Below are positions 1 to 6,322 of a DNA stretch of 12,071 nt, one piece after another; the stretch's first letter is position 1; each line of letters opens with the position of its first letter. Origin of the DNA: Bacillota bacterium (GTDB lineage Bacteria > Bacillota > Clostridia > Lachnospirales > Cellulosilyticaceae); the NCBI GenBank assembly GCA_023457875.1, contig JAEXBC010000337.1, positions 1 through 12,071 on the forward strand, given 5' to 3'. The position numbers and the translations under genes are program-made. The notes under the pieces were generated by a model. The model saw only the letters and a list, made by a program, of their open reading frames with translations. It ran no database searches and was not told the origin of the DNA.

Positions 1-300
1 TTGTTTTTCTCAGAAGCTATTAGCGAATTATCTCTTGATGAAAATACATTTGAAGTAGATGATAACCTTGATAATAGCTCTGATAATAACCAAAATGATA
101 ACTTAGATGGTTTTACAATAACTAACATAACAACTTCTGCTGATAATAAGATGGTAATTCTTGAAATTGAGTCTAACACTTGGGCATCTATTCGCAATAT
201 TACAGTAACTCAAAATTCATTAATATATGACATGGTAGGAAATGAACTTGCACCTGCCTCAACATGGGAATTTGAATTTGAGCGTCCAGAAACAGAATAA
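1..300 (+). CDS. C-terminal fragment of a probable surface protein with an Ig-like domain
   Basis: The reading frame is open from the first base and ends at TAA 298-300, so this is the 3' end of a longer gene. The TTG at base 1 has no visible upstream ribosome site and is probably not the true start. The 99 visible residues begin with an Asp/Asn-rich spacer (about residues 20-36). A beta-rich segment follows with the pattern VILEIE, then ITVTQNSLIYDMVGNELAP, then a WEFEF strand. That 'D-x-x-G-N-x-L/A' turn near the end of a beta sandwich is typical of the SbsA-type bacterial Ig-like domains in secreted and S-layer proteins. The family assignment is an inference from this pattern, and the function of the whole protein cannot be read here. 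It converges on clpA, and the two share the hairpin at 333-380. Confidence 0.6.
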   Translation: MFFSEAISELSLDENTFEVDDNLDNSSDNNQNDNLDGFTITNITTSADNKMVILEIESNTWASIRNITVTQNSLIYDMVGNELAPASTWEFEFERPETE

Positions 301-332
301 TGGTTAAATGAATAGTTAAAACCCAACTATTT

Positions 333-380
333 AAGAAGGAGCCTCTCACTAAATAGAAATTTAGTTCGAGGCTCCTTCTT
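333..380. terminator. Bidirectional intrinsic terminator between the surface-protein fragment and clpA
   Basis: A 13-bp perfect inverted repeat (AAGAAGGAGCCTC at 333-345, its complement at 368-380) encloses a 2x2 internal loop and a second 7-bp stem (ACTAAAT 348-354 with ATTTAGT 359-365) capped by AGAA. The arms are A-rich on one outer side and T-rich on the other, so the hairpin can stop transcription from both directions. It lies 33 bp after the plus-strand stop codon and 22 bp after the clpA stop codon. Confidence 0.85.
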
Positions 381-401
381 CTGTTATTATTAAAAAATAT
401 A

Positions 402-2666
402 TTATAAGATAAGCTTGAAAGTTGTGTTATCAACTGTAACCTTACATTTTCCACCTTTTTTAAGCTTTCCAAATAGAATTTCCTCTACAAATAGTGGTTT
501 AATCTTGCTTTCAATCAGGCGATTGATTTCTCTTGCTCCATATTCAGCCGAGGTGCCTTCCTTGGCAATGTAAGTAATACAATTTTTATCAAAACTCACC
601 TCTATAGCTTTTTCTTTTAAAGTTTCCTTTAAATAGGCCAGTTCTTTTTTTACAATACTGATGGCCATGTCTTCTGTCATAGGATTAAAAACAATGGTAC
701 CAGTGAGCCTATTTCTAAACTCTGGTGTAAACACCTTTTTCACCTCATCTTGGATAGCTTCTCCTTGAATCCTTCTTTCTCCAAAGCCCAAAAGATTTTT
801 TCCGATACGACTAGCTCCAGCATTGGAGGTCATAATCAAGATGACATTTCTAAAATCAGCTTTACGCCCTTTATTATCTGTTAAGGTAGCATAATCCATC
901 ACTTGGAGTAAAATATTATAAATGTCATGATGAGCTTTTTCAATTTCATCTAAAAGCAATACACAATAAGGTGATTGTCTAATGGCATCTGTTAATAAGC
1001 CCCCTTCTTCATAGCCAACATAACCTGGAGGTGACCCAATTAACTTTGATGCGGTATGCTTCTCGGTATATTCACTCATATCAAATCGTATGAGCTTCAC
1101 TCCTAGCCTACTTGCTAAACACTTAGCTATTTCTGTCTTACCTACTCCTGTTGGTCCTACAAAAAGCATACTTGCTATCGGCTTATCTGGTTGACTAAGA
1201 CCACTGCGAGAAAGCTTGATGCATCTTGTAATTTCTTCTATTGCTTGATTCTGTCCAAAGATTTTTTGTTTTAGTTTACTTTCAAGCTGCTTTAAAACTT
1301 GTATTTCATCCTTTTTTACGTTTTGCTCTGGAATATGACATATCCTTGCTAAGGTTTGCTCTATGATAGACTTATCGATCACACGTTTCTTGCTAGGCTG
1401 CTCTTGGGCACCTTTGAATACAGTATAATAAGCCCCTGCTTCATCAAGAAGGTCAATGGCCTTATCTGGCAAAAAGCGATCATTAATATATTGATGACTC
1501 AGCTCAACAGCAGCATTAATGGCTTCCTCAGTATAAGTCACCTTATGATAGGCCTCATAATGACTTTTTAATCCCTTAAGGATATCCTTGGCTTCTAATA
1601 AAGTAGGCTCACTAACTTCAATGGTTTGAAATCTTCTAATAAGACTTTTATCCTTTTCAAAGTACTTCTTATACTCCTCATAAGTGGTAGCACCAATAAA
1701 CTTTATATGTCCTCCAGTTAAGTATGGTTTTAATAAATTGGAGGCATCTAAAGAACCTGCGCCAAGTGAACCTGCCCCTACAATATTATGAATCTCATCA
1801 ATATATACGATAGGATTATCATAGTTTTTAATCTTATCCAAAATCTTTTTAAAACGTTTTTCAAAATCTCCTCTATATTGTGTTCCCGCCAGTGTAGCAC
1901 CTAAATCCAAAGAAAAAATTTGGGCATTTTCTAATATACTTGGTACTTTCCCTTCGTTAATTAATCGAGCAAGTCCCAAGGTGATAGCCGTCTTTCCTAC
2001 TCCAGGTTCTCCCACATGAACAGGGTTATTCTTTGTCTTTCTACAAAGTACTTGTATGGTACGATTTAAAATGTCTTCTCGGCCAATTAATGGTTCATCA
2101 TGCTGGCGCACAAATTCATTAAGGTGAGTTACATATTTTTCTACACTACCTAAAATTGCTTCTTGCCCTGAAGATTCCATCCCCTCATCTTCTTCATTTT
2201 CTTCTTGCTCTAAATAAGCTTCTCTCTTATCCTCATCATCTGCAAAATCCTCCTCGTGACAAAGATGATACAATAGATCTCTTAAAGTCACCCCTTGTTC
2301 CTCTATATAATAAACGCCATAGCTTTCGGGCAGGCACATGATTCCTGCAAGTAAATGGTCAAATTCCAATTGACTTTTTCCACTGTTCATAACCTGCTCA
2401 CTGGCTCTAATAAAAGCTTGCTGCAAGCTAAAGCTTTCAATAGGTTCTACGCCTTTGTGCTTCTCTAGCGTTTCTTCTACATAAGTAAGAAGATTTTGCC
2501 TTAAAAGTGCAACATTTCCTCCACACATTTCAAAAACTTCTTGAAACACCTTCGATTCGCACATAACGATTAAAAGGTGCTCTGGTGTAATATATTCATG
2601 TTCACGGCTTAGTGCGAAAACCTTTGCCTTCATAATCAGTTCGCTTACTGCTTTTGAGATATACAT
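402..2666 (-). CDS. clpA: ClpA, ATP-dependent unfoldase subunit of the ClpAP protease
   Basis: This Hsp100 AAA+ unfoldase threads substrates into the ClpP peptidase in the cytoplasm. The 754 residues show a double Clp N-domain (about 1-140) and a very acidic linker (about 138-165). D1 has Walker A GEPGVGKT (219-226), Walker B IVYIDEIH (286-293), pore loop QYRG (263-266) and the arginine pair R344/R345. D2 has Walker A GPTGVGKT (504-511), Walker B LLLDEIEKAH (570-579), pore loop GYVG (548-551) and a sensor-2 GAR (710-712). No coiled-coil middle domain separates the D1 ATPase core from D2, which argues for ClpA rather than ClpC or ClpB. The loop LLGFG (625-629) fits the ClpP-docking tripeptide loop. 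It starts 2 bp after the clpS stop codon, with an AGAGGTG ribosome site inside the end of clpS, so translation is probably coupled. No clpP is visible in this window. Confidence 0.95.
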   Translation of the reverse strand: MYISKAVSELIMKAKVFALSREHEYITPEHLLIVMCESKVFQEVFEMCGGNVALLRQNLLTYVEETLEKHKGVEPIESFSLQQAFIRASEQVMNSGKSQLEFDHLLAGIMCLPESYGVYYIEEQGVTLRDLLYHLCHEEDFADDEDKREAYLEQEENEEDEGMESSGQEAILGSVEKYVTHLNEFVRQHDEPLIGREDILNRTIQVLCRKTKNNPVHVGEPGVGKTAITLGLARLINEGKVPSILENAQIFSLDLGATLAGTQYRGDFEKRFKKILDKIKNYDNPIVYIDEIHNIVGAGSLGAGSLDASNLLKPYLTGGHIKFIGATTYEEYKKYFEKDKSLIRRFQTIEVSEPTLLEAKDILKGLKSHYEAYHKVTYTEEAINAAVELSHQYINDRFLPDKAIDLLDEAGAYYTVFKGAQEQPSKKRVIDKSIIEQTLARICHIPEQNVKKDEIQVLKQLESKLKQKIFGQNQAIEEITRCIKLSRSGLSQPDKPIASMLFVGPTGVGKTEIAKCLASRLGVKLIRFDMSEYTEKHTASKLIGSPPGYVGYEEGGLLTDAIRQSPYCVLLLDEIEKAHHDIYNILLQVMDYATLTDNKGRKADFRNVILIMTSNAGASRIGKNLLGFGERRIQGEAIQDEVKKVFTPEFRNRLTGTIVFNPMTEDMAISIVKKELAYLKETLKEKAIEVSFDKNCITYIAKEGTSAEYGAREINRLIESKIKPLFVEEILFGKLKKGGKCKVTVDNTTFKLIL

Positions 2667-2668
2667 CT

Positions 2669-2968
2669 TTACACCTCTTCTACGCTTAATTTAAAAGGAA
2701 AACCTTCTTCCTTTGCCAAAGACATGGCTGTACTTGCCTTCGTCATGGCAATATCATAGGAATAAATACCAGCTATTCCTTTACCCTCCTTATGCACATC
2801 CATCATAATCTTATGTGCCTCTTCTAAGGGCTTGTTAAATATACTTGTAAGTACTTCTACCACAAATTCCATCGTTGTATAGTCATCATTATACATAATA
2901 ACTTGATACTGTTTCGGTTTTTTCAATTTGAGTTTACTTTTTTGGCTTAAGACATGACTTGGCTCCAT
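2669..2968 (-). CDS. clpS: ClpS, N-degron adaptor for ClpAP
   Basis: ClpS binds proteins with destabilising N-terminal residues and delivers them to the ClpA N-domain. The 99 residues have a flexible, lysine-rich N-terminal tail (about 1-20) followed by the ClpS core. The N-degron pocket is visible as YNDDYTTMEFVVEVL (26-40): N27, D28 and D29 match the E. coli NDD motif and M33 matches the gatekeeper methionine. H59 in VHKEGKG matches the pocket histidine. The tail of the core (YSYDIAMTKAS) also follows the family. The E. coli proline after DDYT is a threonine here, a mild change. The start is supported by GGAGA at 2977-2981. It is the first gene of a clpS-clpA operon with its own promoter. 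Confidence 0.95.
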   Translation of the reverse strand: MEPSHVLSQKSKLKLKKPKQYQVIMYNDDYTTMEFVVEVLTSIFNKPLEEAHKIMMDVHKEGKGIAGIYSYDIAMTKASTAMSLAKEEGFPFKLSVEEV

Positions 2969-3034
2969 TTATATCTTCTCCATTTTCATTTTTATATGAT
3001 TAACCTTAACGTTTTACATTTATCATTTTCTTAA

Positions 3035-3043
3035 ATTATATCA
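3035..3043 (-). promoter_or_regulatory. Candidate extended -10 promoter of clpSA
   Basis: On the minus strand TGATATAAT reads as a perfect TATAAT (3035-3040) preceded by the TGn extended -10 element (3041-3043). No good -35 is seen 16-18 bp upstream, as is common for extended -10 promoters. The predicted leader to the clpS start is about 60 nt. It lies downstream of the terminator at 3091-3129, as expected for an independent transcription unit. Confidence 0.6.
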
Positions 3044-3090
3044 TAGCTAACAACGATTAATATACATACTTTTATTGACAAAAATTAAAT

Positions 3091-3129
3091 AAAAAAAGGA
3101 TAAATGATTACCTATATAATCGCTTATCC
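3091..3129 (-). terminator. Intrinsic terminator of the HTH/DUF2087 regulator gene
   Basis: In the minus-strand RNA, GGAUAAGCGAUUA (from 3129 to 3117) pairs with UAAUCAUUUAUCC (3110 to 3098). There is one C-A mismatch, one G-U pair and a 6-nt loop, followed directly by seven U (3097-3091) and further U-rich sequence. It sits 10 bp after the stop codon of the upstream gene and separates that gene from clpSA. Confidence 0.85.
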
Positions 3130-3138
3130 CTGCATTGA

Positions 3139-3912
3139 TTATTTTTCTGATACCCAATAAATTGCCCCTTTGTCTGTTCTTCTAAGTAAATCATATTCTA
3201 AAAGCTCTTTCTTTAAAAAAGCACCATCCCGATAGATATGACTCAGTATTTCACTTACCTCACCTTCAGTATATCTCCTTCCTTTATCAAAGGACTGAAT
3301 CATCTTACGCAAGATAACCTGTCTTCCTTTTTCATAGCTGGGATAACTTCTTAATTTTCCTTCTTTTGTTATGTGCTGCTGTATAATCTTTTCTTCTTCC
3401 CTTTTGCTAATGGGTAAAGCATAATCCCTTTTATAAATAATACCTGGTATACTACTCAGTTTGACTTCTACCCTATCTTGGTCTTTTTGTCTAAGATTCT
3501 TTTCTTCTAACAATTGCATTAAGGCAATAAATATCTTGGCTTGTTTTTCTTTTTCTCTAAGCTTATAGCGGTGGTTACGAATAGTAGAAGCAGCTACCCC
3601 TAAATAACTGGCAATATCCTTATCTGACCACCCACTGGCAAATAAATTAACTAACTCTAGTTGTAACTCGGACAAACCCATTGCACTGGGATTAATTTTT
3701 AGTAAATAAGCTAGCACAGAATCATGTTCTTCTTTGATATGTAATAGAACGGCTTTATGGGCATCAAATAATTTTCCATGAACGGTATAAATCTCACCCT
3801 TAGTAAAATGCTTACCGCATATAATACATCTATATCCTTCTTCCTCCTTAATACAGCCTCTTTTTAAATCCTCTATAGAGGCCTCATAAAACAACTGGTT
3901 TTCTAACTCCAT
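3139..3912 (-). CDS. Transcriptional regulator: possible zinc finger, LuxR-type HTH, DUF2087
   Basis: This 257-residue protein has three visible parts. Residues 27-63 carry C29-x2-C32 and H58-x4-H63, an arrangement that could bind zinc, although the spacing between the pairs is long. Residues about 78-126 form a LuxR/sigma-region-4-like HTH, with LSELQLELVNLFASG as helix 1 and ASYLGVAASTIRNHR as the recognition unit. Residues about 184-255 match the DUF2087 pattern: basic segment, GRRYTEGEVSEILSHIYRD, then a short winged-helix-like DLLRRTDKGAIYWV ending. DUF2087 is known at the end of many Firmicute HTH regulators, where its ligand is not known to me. A strong site AAAGGAGAGG precedes the ATG. 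The gene is monocistronic by its own promoter and terminator. The target genes cannot be inferred. Confidence 0.8.
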   Translation of the reverse strand: MELENQLFYEASIEDLKRGCIKEEEGYRCIICGKHFTKGEIYTVHGKLFDAHKAVLLHIKEEHDSVLAYLLKINPSAMGLSELQLELVNLFASGWSDKDIASYLGVAASTIRNHRYKLREKEKQAKIFIALMQLLEEKNLRQKDQDRVEVKLSSIPGIIYKRDYALPISKREEEKIIQQHITKEGKLRSYPSYEKGRQVILRKMIQSFDKGRRYTEGEVSEILSHIYRDGAFLKKELLEYDLLRRTDKGAIYWVSEK

Positions 3913-3973
3913 AGTACCTCTCCTTTGTATTCATAATATCCATTTTTGTAATTTATTTACAGTTATATTTTAT

Positions 3974-4002
3974 ATATTAGCTTCTTAAGCATTATTTGTC
4001 TA
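3974..4002 (-). promoter_or_regulatory. Candidate promoter of the HTH/DUF2087 regulator
   Basis: On the minus strand, TAGACA (4002-3997, one mismatch to TTGACA) is followed after exactly 17 bp by TAATAT (3979-3974, four of six matches to TATAAT). Transcription would start near 3967, giving a leader of about 55 nt to the ATG at 3912. Confidence 0.45.
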
Positions 4003-4104
4003 CATTTTTGCAAACATTTTTATTAATTGCCTCTTTAAAGCCTACATCTTCCTTTTTAAAACAATAATAAGAGGCTGCTCCCCTAAGAATAAATACTACA
4101 AATA

Positions 4105-4129
4105 TTGTGCTTGTTAATAACAAGTGCAA
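4105..4129. repeat. 25-bp dyad, possible operator or weak hairpin
   Basis: TTGTGCTTGTTA (4105-4116) and TAACAAGTGCAA (4118-4129) are inverted around a single central A. The inner seven bases are perfectly complementary and the outer part differs at two positions, which would be G-U pairs in plus-strand RNA. The almost absent spacer suits a protein-binding dyad better than an RNA hairpin. Its role is unknown. It lies about 100 bp upstream of the regulator's candidate promoter. Confidence 0.35.
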
Positions 4130-4269
4130 CACTATATTGTATGTAAATTTCCTAGAGTAACAGTCTCTTATCCATACTAAAAAACATATCTTTTTTCTTT
4201 ACATATTATTTTCTTCTATGCTTCATTTTGACTACAAAAATCTCAAAGAAGAGTATCCATTTCTTTATG

Positions 4270-5976
4270 TCATTCCTCATTAAGTTCCTTAATAACTTGC
4301 GCTGGATTTCCTCCTACTAAAACGTTATCCGGCACATCTGATAACACAACTGAGCCTGGCTGCACAACTACATTATTTCCAATTGTAACACCTTGATTGA
4401 TTACGGCACTACCTCCAATCCAAACGTTATTTCCGATTGTAATTGGCTTTGCATACTCATACCCTGATACTCGCTTATTCACATCCAATGGATAAGCCGA
4501 GGTATAAATACCCACCTTAGGTGACAAAATGCAGTTATCTCCAATCCTTACTTCGCAACTATCCAGAATGGTACAATCATTATTGGCATAGAAATTATCA
4601 CCAACATGAATATTGTAACCGTAATCACACTTAAAGCCTGGCTCAATATGTATATATTCTCCTGTTGATCCCAATAATTCCTCTAAGAGCTTAGTAGCAG
4701 TTTTTTTATCTTCTTCGTCAGTATTGTTAAACTCTTTTAAAAGTCTTCTGGCTCTTCTTCTATCCTCAGCAATTTCATCTCCCCAAGCGATATAAAGCTC
4801 TCCAGCTAACATTTTATCCTTTTCACTTCTTACCGTAGAAGCAGTCTCCATTGTGCTTTCTTGATCTTCTAAGTCTTCATCATGACGCGGCGGTAAAAGA
4901 GAAGCAATCTCCGATGCATCTACCTGTAACCTAGGTATCGTGATTTGTATATCACTTTCCTCATCATAGTCCTCATCAAACTCATCTTCATATTCTTCTT
5001 CATAAAGCATACGTTCCTGCGTATCATCAGCGAATTCTTCTGTTACAGCAATTTCGTCATCGTCATCATCATATTGTTCTAGTTCTTCCAACCCTTTTAA
5101 GAGTTCCACTACATCCTTTTCTCTTGCAAACTTAGCTCTTTCTTCTTCCTCTTGCTGCAGTCTTAATCTCTCGGCTTCTTCTTCCTCTTGCTGCAGCCTT
5201 AATCTCTCAGCTTCTTCTTCCTCTTGCTGTAGCCTTAATCTCTCGGCTTCTTCTTCCTCTTGCTCTAGTCTTAACCTCTCAGCCTCTTCTTCCTCTTGCC
5301 CTAGTCTTAACCTCTCATCTTCTTCTTGCTGCAGCCTTAATATTTCCGCTTCTTCTTCTAATTGCAATCTCAGTCTTTCCGCCACTTCCTCTTCTCTTTC
5401 TAGTCTAAATCTCTCAATTGCCTCTTCTTGCTCAATTCTAAGACGTTCATTCTCTTCTTCCTCTTGAAGTAACTCAAGACTTGTTTTTTCTGGTATTACA
5501 TATTCATATAAAAATATAGTTCTTCCATCAATTCTTGAAAGAGACTCTTTAATCATTTTTGCCCCAAATCTTTCAAAAAATCCATTTGTATGAGGATCAC
5601 TATACATATATAAAGTCTCAATGTAATTCTCTCTGCAATATCTTGTTGCATATTCCATAAGCTGCGAACCAATACCACTCTGAATGTACGCTGGTCTAAC
5701 GTAAATGCGCTCTAACCAATAGCCTTGTCTAATAAAAATATCGCCTTTCCAATATTCTTGTTTGACTTCAACAATGGAGAAATAACCTATAATGGTATCC
5801 TTTTTCTGCGCAACATAAACAATATTTGTATTAATATACTCTTCAGTAATGGTAAGATCATCATGCCATATCTCAAAATATTCTTCAGGATAATTCCAAT
5901 ATCGTTTTGCTCCAAATGAGATACTCGTTAAGAACAACGCATCTGATGGCTGGGCGCGTCTTATATTTATTTCCAT
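4270..5976 (-). CDS. Fused double acetyltransferase: GNAT domain, E/R-rich helix, maltose O-acetyltransferase-like domain
   Basis: A 568-residue fusion. Residues 1-160 are a GNAT acyltransferase, with LERIYVRP as strand beta4 and the acetyl-CoA loop GIGS (101-104) followed by helix QLMEYATRY. Residues 171-285 are a long charged helix with nine repeats of the type ERLRLQQEEEEA, the last five exactly 12 residues each. Residues 296-345 are an acidic, probably disordered linker. Residues 385-568 match a complete maltose/galactoside O-acetyltransferase: Mac domain (KMLAGELY start), CDYGYNI, then hexapeptide beta-helix turns (ITIGNNVWIGG, GVTIGNNVVV) and the GGNPAQVIKEL end. The family's catalytic histidine in the T-A-x-H-P motif is Y495 here (YTSAYPLD), so O-acetyl transfer may be impaired. 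Substrates are unknown. A perfect AAGGAGG lies 7 bp before the ATG. No signal peptide is seen, so it is probably cytoplasmic. Confidence 0.9.
   Translation of the reverse strand: MEINIRRAQPSDALFLTSISFGAKRYWNYPEEYFEIWHDDLTITEEYINTNIVYVAQKKDTIIGYFSIVEVKQEYWKGDIFIRQGYWLERIYVRPAYIQSGIGSQLMEYATRYCRENYIETLYMYSDPHTNGFFERFGAKMIKESLSRIDGRTIFLYEYVIPEKTSLELLQEEEENERLRIEQEEAIERFRLEREEEVAERLRLQLEEEAEILRLQQEEDERLRLGQEEEEAERLRLEQEEEEAERLRLQQEEEEAERLRLQQEEEEAERLRLQQEEEERAKFAREKDVVELLKGLEELEQYDDDDDEIAVTEEFADDTQERMLYEEEYEDEFDEDYDEESDIQITIPRLQVDASEIASLLPPRHDEDLEDQESTMETASTVRSEKDKMLAGELYIAWGDEIAEDRRRARRLLKEFNNTDEEDKKTATKLLEELLGSTGEYIHIEPGFKCDYGYNIHVGDNFYANNDCTILDSCEVRIGDNCILSPKVGIYTSAYPLDVNKRVSGYEYAKPITIGNNVWIGGSAVINQGVTIGNNVVVQPGSVVLSDVPDNVLVGGNPAQVIKELNEE
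5137..5316 (-). repeat. Five-copy 36-bp in-frame tandem repeat
   Basis: Five head-to-tail 36-bp units encode the 12-residue units at residues 221-280 of the fusion protein (consensus ERLRLQQEEEEA). Differences between units are mostly synonymous third-base changes, plus G/E/Q variation at the sixth residue and a final R. Four shorter, more degenerate units of 10-12 residues precede them (residues 177-220), so the array has probably grown at its 3' coding end. Confidence 0.95.
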
Positions 5977-6123
5977 ATCAAATCCTCCTTATATATGTCT
6001 ATTTTAGTGTCCTGTTTTATTAATCATACGCTATATACTTTCATTTATAACTATTTTAATATTTATATAATAATTTAATATGTATTTTAAATGTCTATAT
6101 AAAAAATATACTTTAAATATTGT

Positions 6124-6132
6124 ATTATATCA
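6124..6132 (-). promoter_or_regulatory. Candidate extended -10 promoter of the fusion gene
   Basis: The minus strand reads TGATATAAT (TATAAT 6124-6129, TGn 6130-6132). No clear -35 is present, and the surrounding DNA is so AT-rich that other -10-like hexamers occur. The implied leader is about 140 nt. This is the best candidate, not a firm call. Confidence 0.35.
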
Positions 6133-6177
6133 ATATATTTTCTAATATATTCTAAATGTTTTTGATAGTAATTGCAC

Positions 6178-6220
6178 AAAAAGACAGCCATATTGGGGTT
6201 TGTAATATGACTGTTTTTTA
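6178..6220. terminator. Hairpin terminator downstream of the stalk-domain protein gene, probably bidirectional
   Basis: ACAGCCATATT (6184-6194) and AATATGACTGT (6204-6214) form an 11-bp stem around a 9-nt loop. In minus-strand RNA all eleven pairs form, one of them U-G, and the stem is followed by CUUUUU. On the plus strand there is one C-A mismatch and the stem is followed by TTTTT. It lies about 110 bp after the stop codon of the minus-strand gene it most likely serves. Confidence 0.75.
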
Positions 6221-6322
6221 ATAACTATTTTTATTATTCAACCAGATTAACATGGGTCATCTAGCAATTCTTAAATATTGCCTTCTTTATTACCTATTAT
6301 ACATAGAACCAATGCCTACTTA

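Larger units (their letters stand above)
3913..4269. other. Intergenic region between the fusion gene and the regulator gene
   Basis: About 357 bp with no convincing coding sequence. It holds the regulator's ribosome site (3917-3926) and promoter (3974-4002), and the dyad at 4105-4129. A loose inverted repeat also occurs: GCCTCTT at 4029-4035 with AAGAGGC at 4069-4075, with a 33-nt loop. No strong terminator is seen directly after the fusion gene. The weak hairpins here could do that job, but none has a good T-tract. Confidence 0.5.
5977..6322. other. Very AT-rich intergenic region upstream of the fusion gene
   Basis: About 346 bp with no plausible gene. The segment 6030-6170 is almost entirely A and T with many TATA-like steps. 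It holds the fusion gene's ribosome site (5984-5990), the candidate promoter at 6124-6132 and the hairpin terminator at 6178-6220. Nothing recognisable lies in 6221-6322 apart from the end of the stalk-protein transcript. Confidence 0.5.

Noticed and set aside
402..2666. Calling the unfoldase ClpC or ClpB
   Set aside because: The coiled-coil middle domain of ClpB/ClpC is missing, and the gene follows clpS directly, as clpA does in other bacteria.
3075..3104. TTGACA at 3075-3080 on the plus strand as a promoter
   Set aside because: No acceptable -10 follows at 16-18 bp, the downstream DNA is the antisense of the regulator gene, and the A-rich run belongs to the minus-strand terminator.
4029..4075. 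GCCTCTT/AAGAGGC inverted repeat as the terminator of the fusion gene
   Set aside because: The stem is only 7 bp with a 33-nt loop, lacks a proper T-tract on the minus strand and lies about 200 bp after the stop codon.
5137..5316. 36-bp repeats suggesting a CRISPR array
   Set aside because: The units are head-to-tail with no spacers, lie in frame inside an open gene and differ mainly at synonymous positions.
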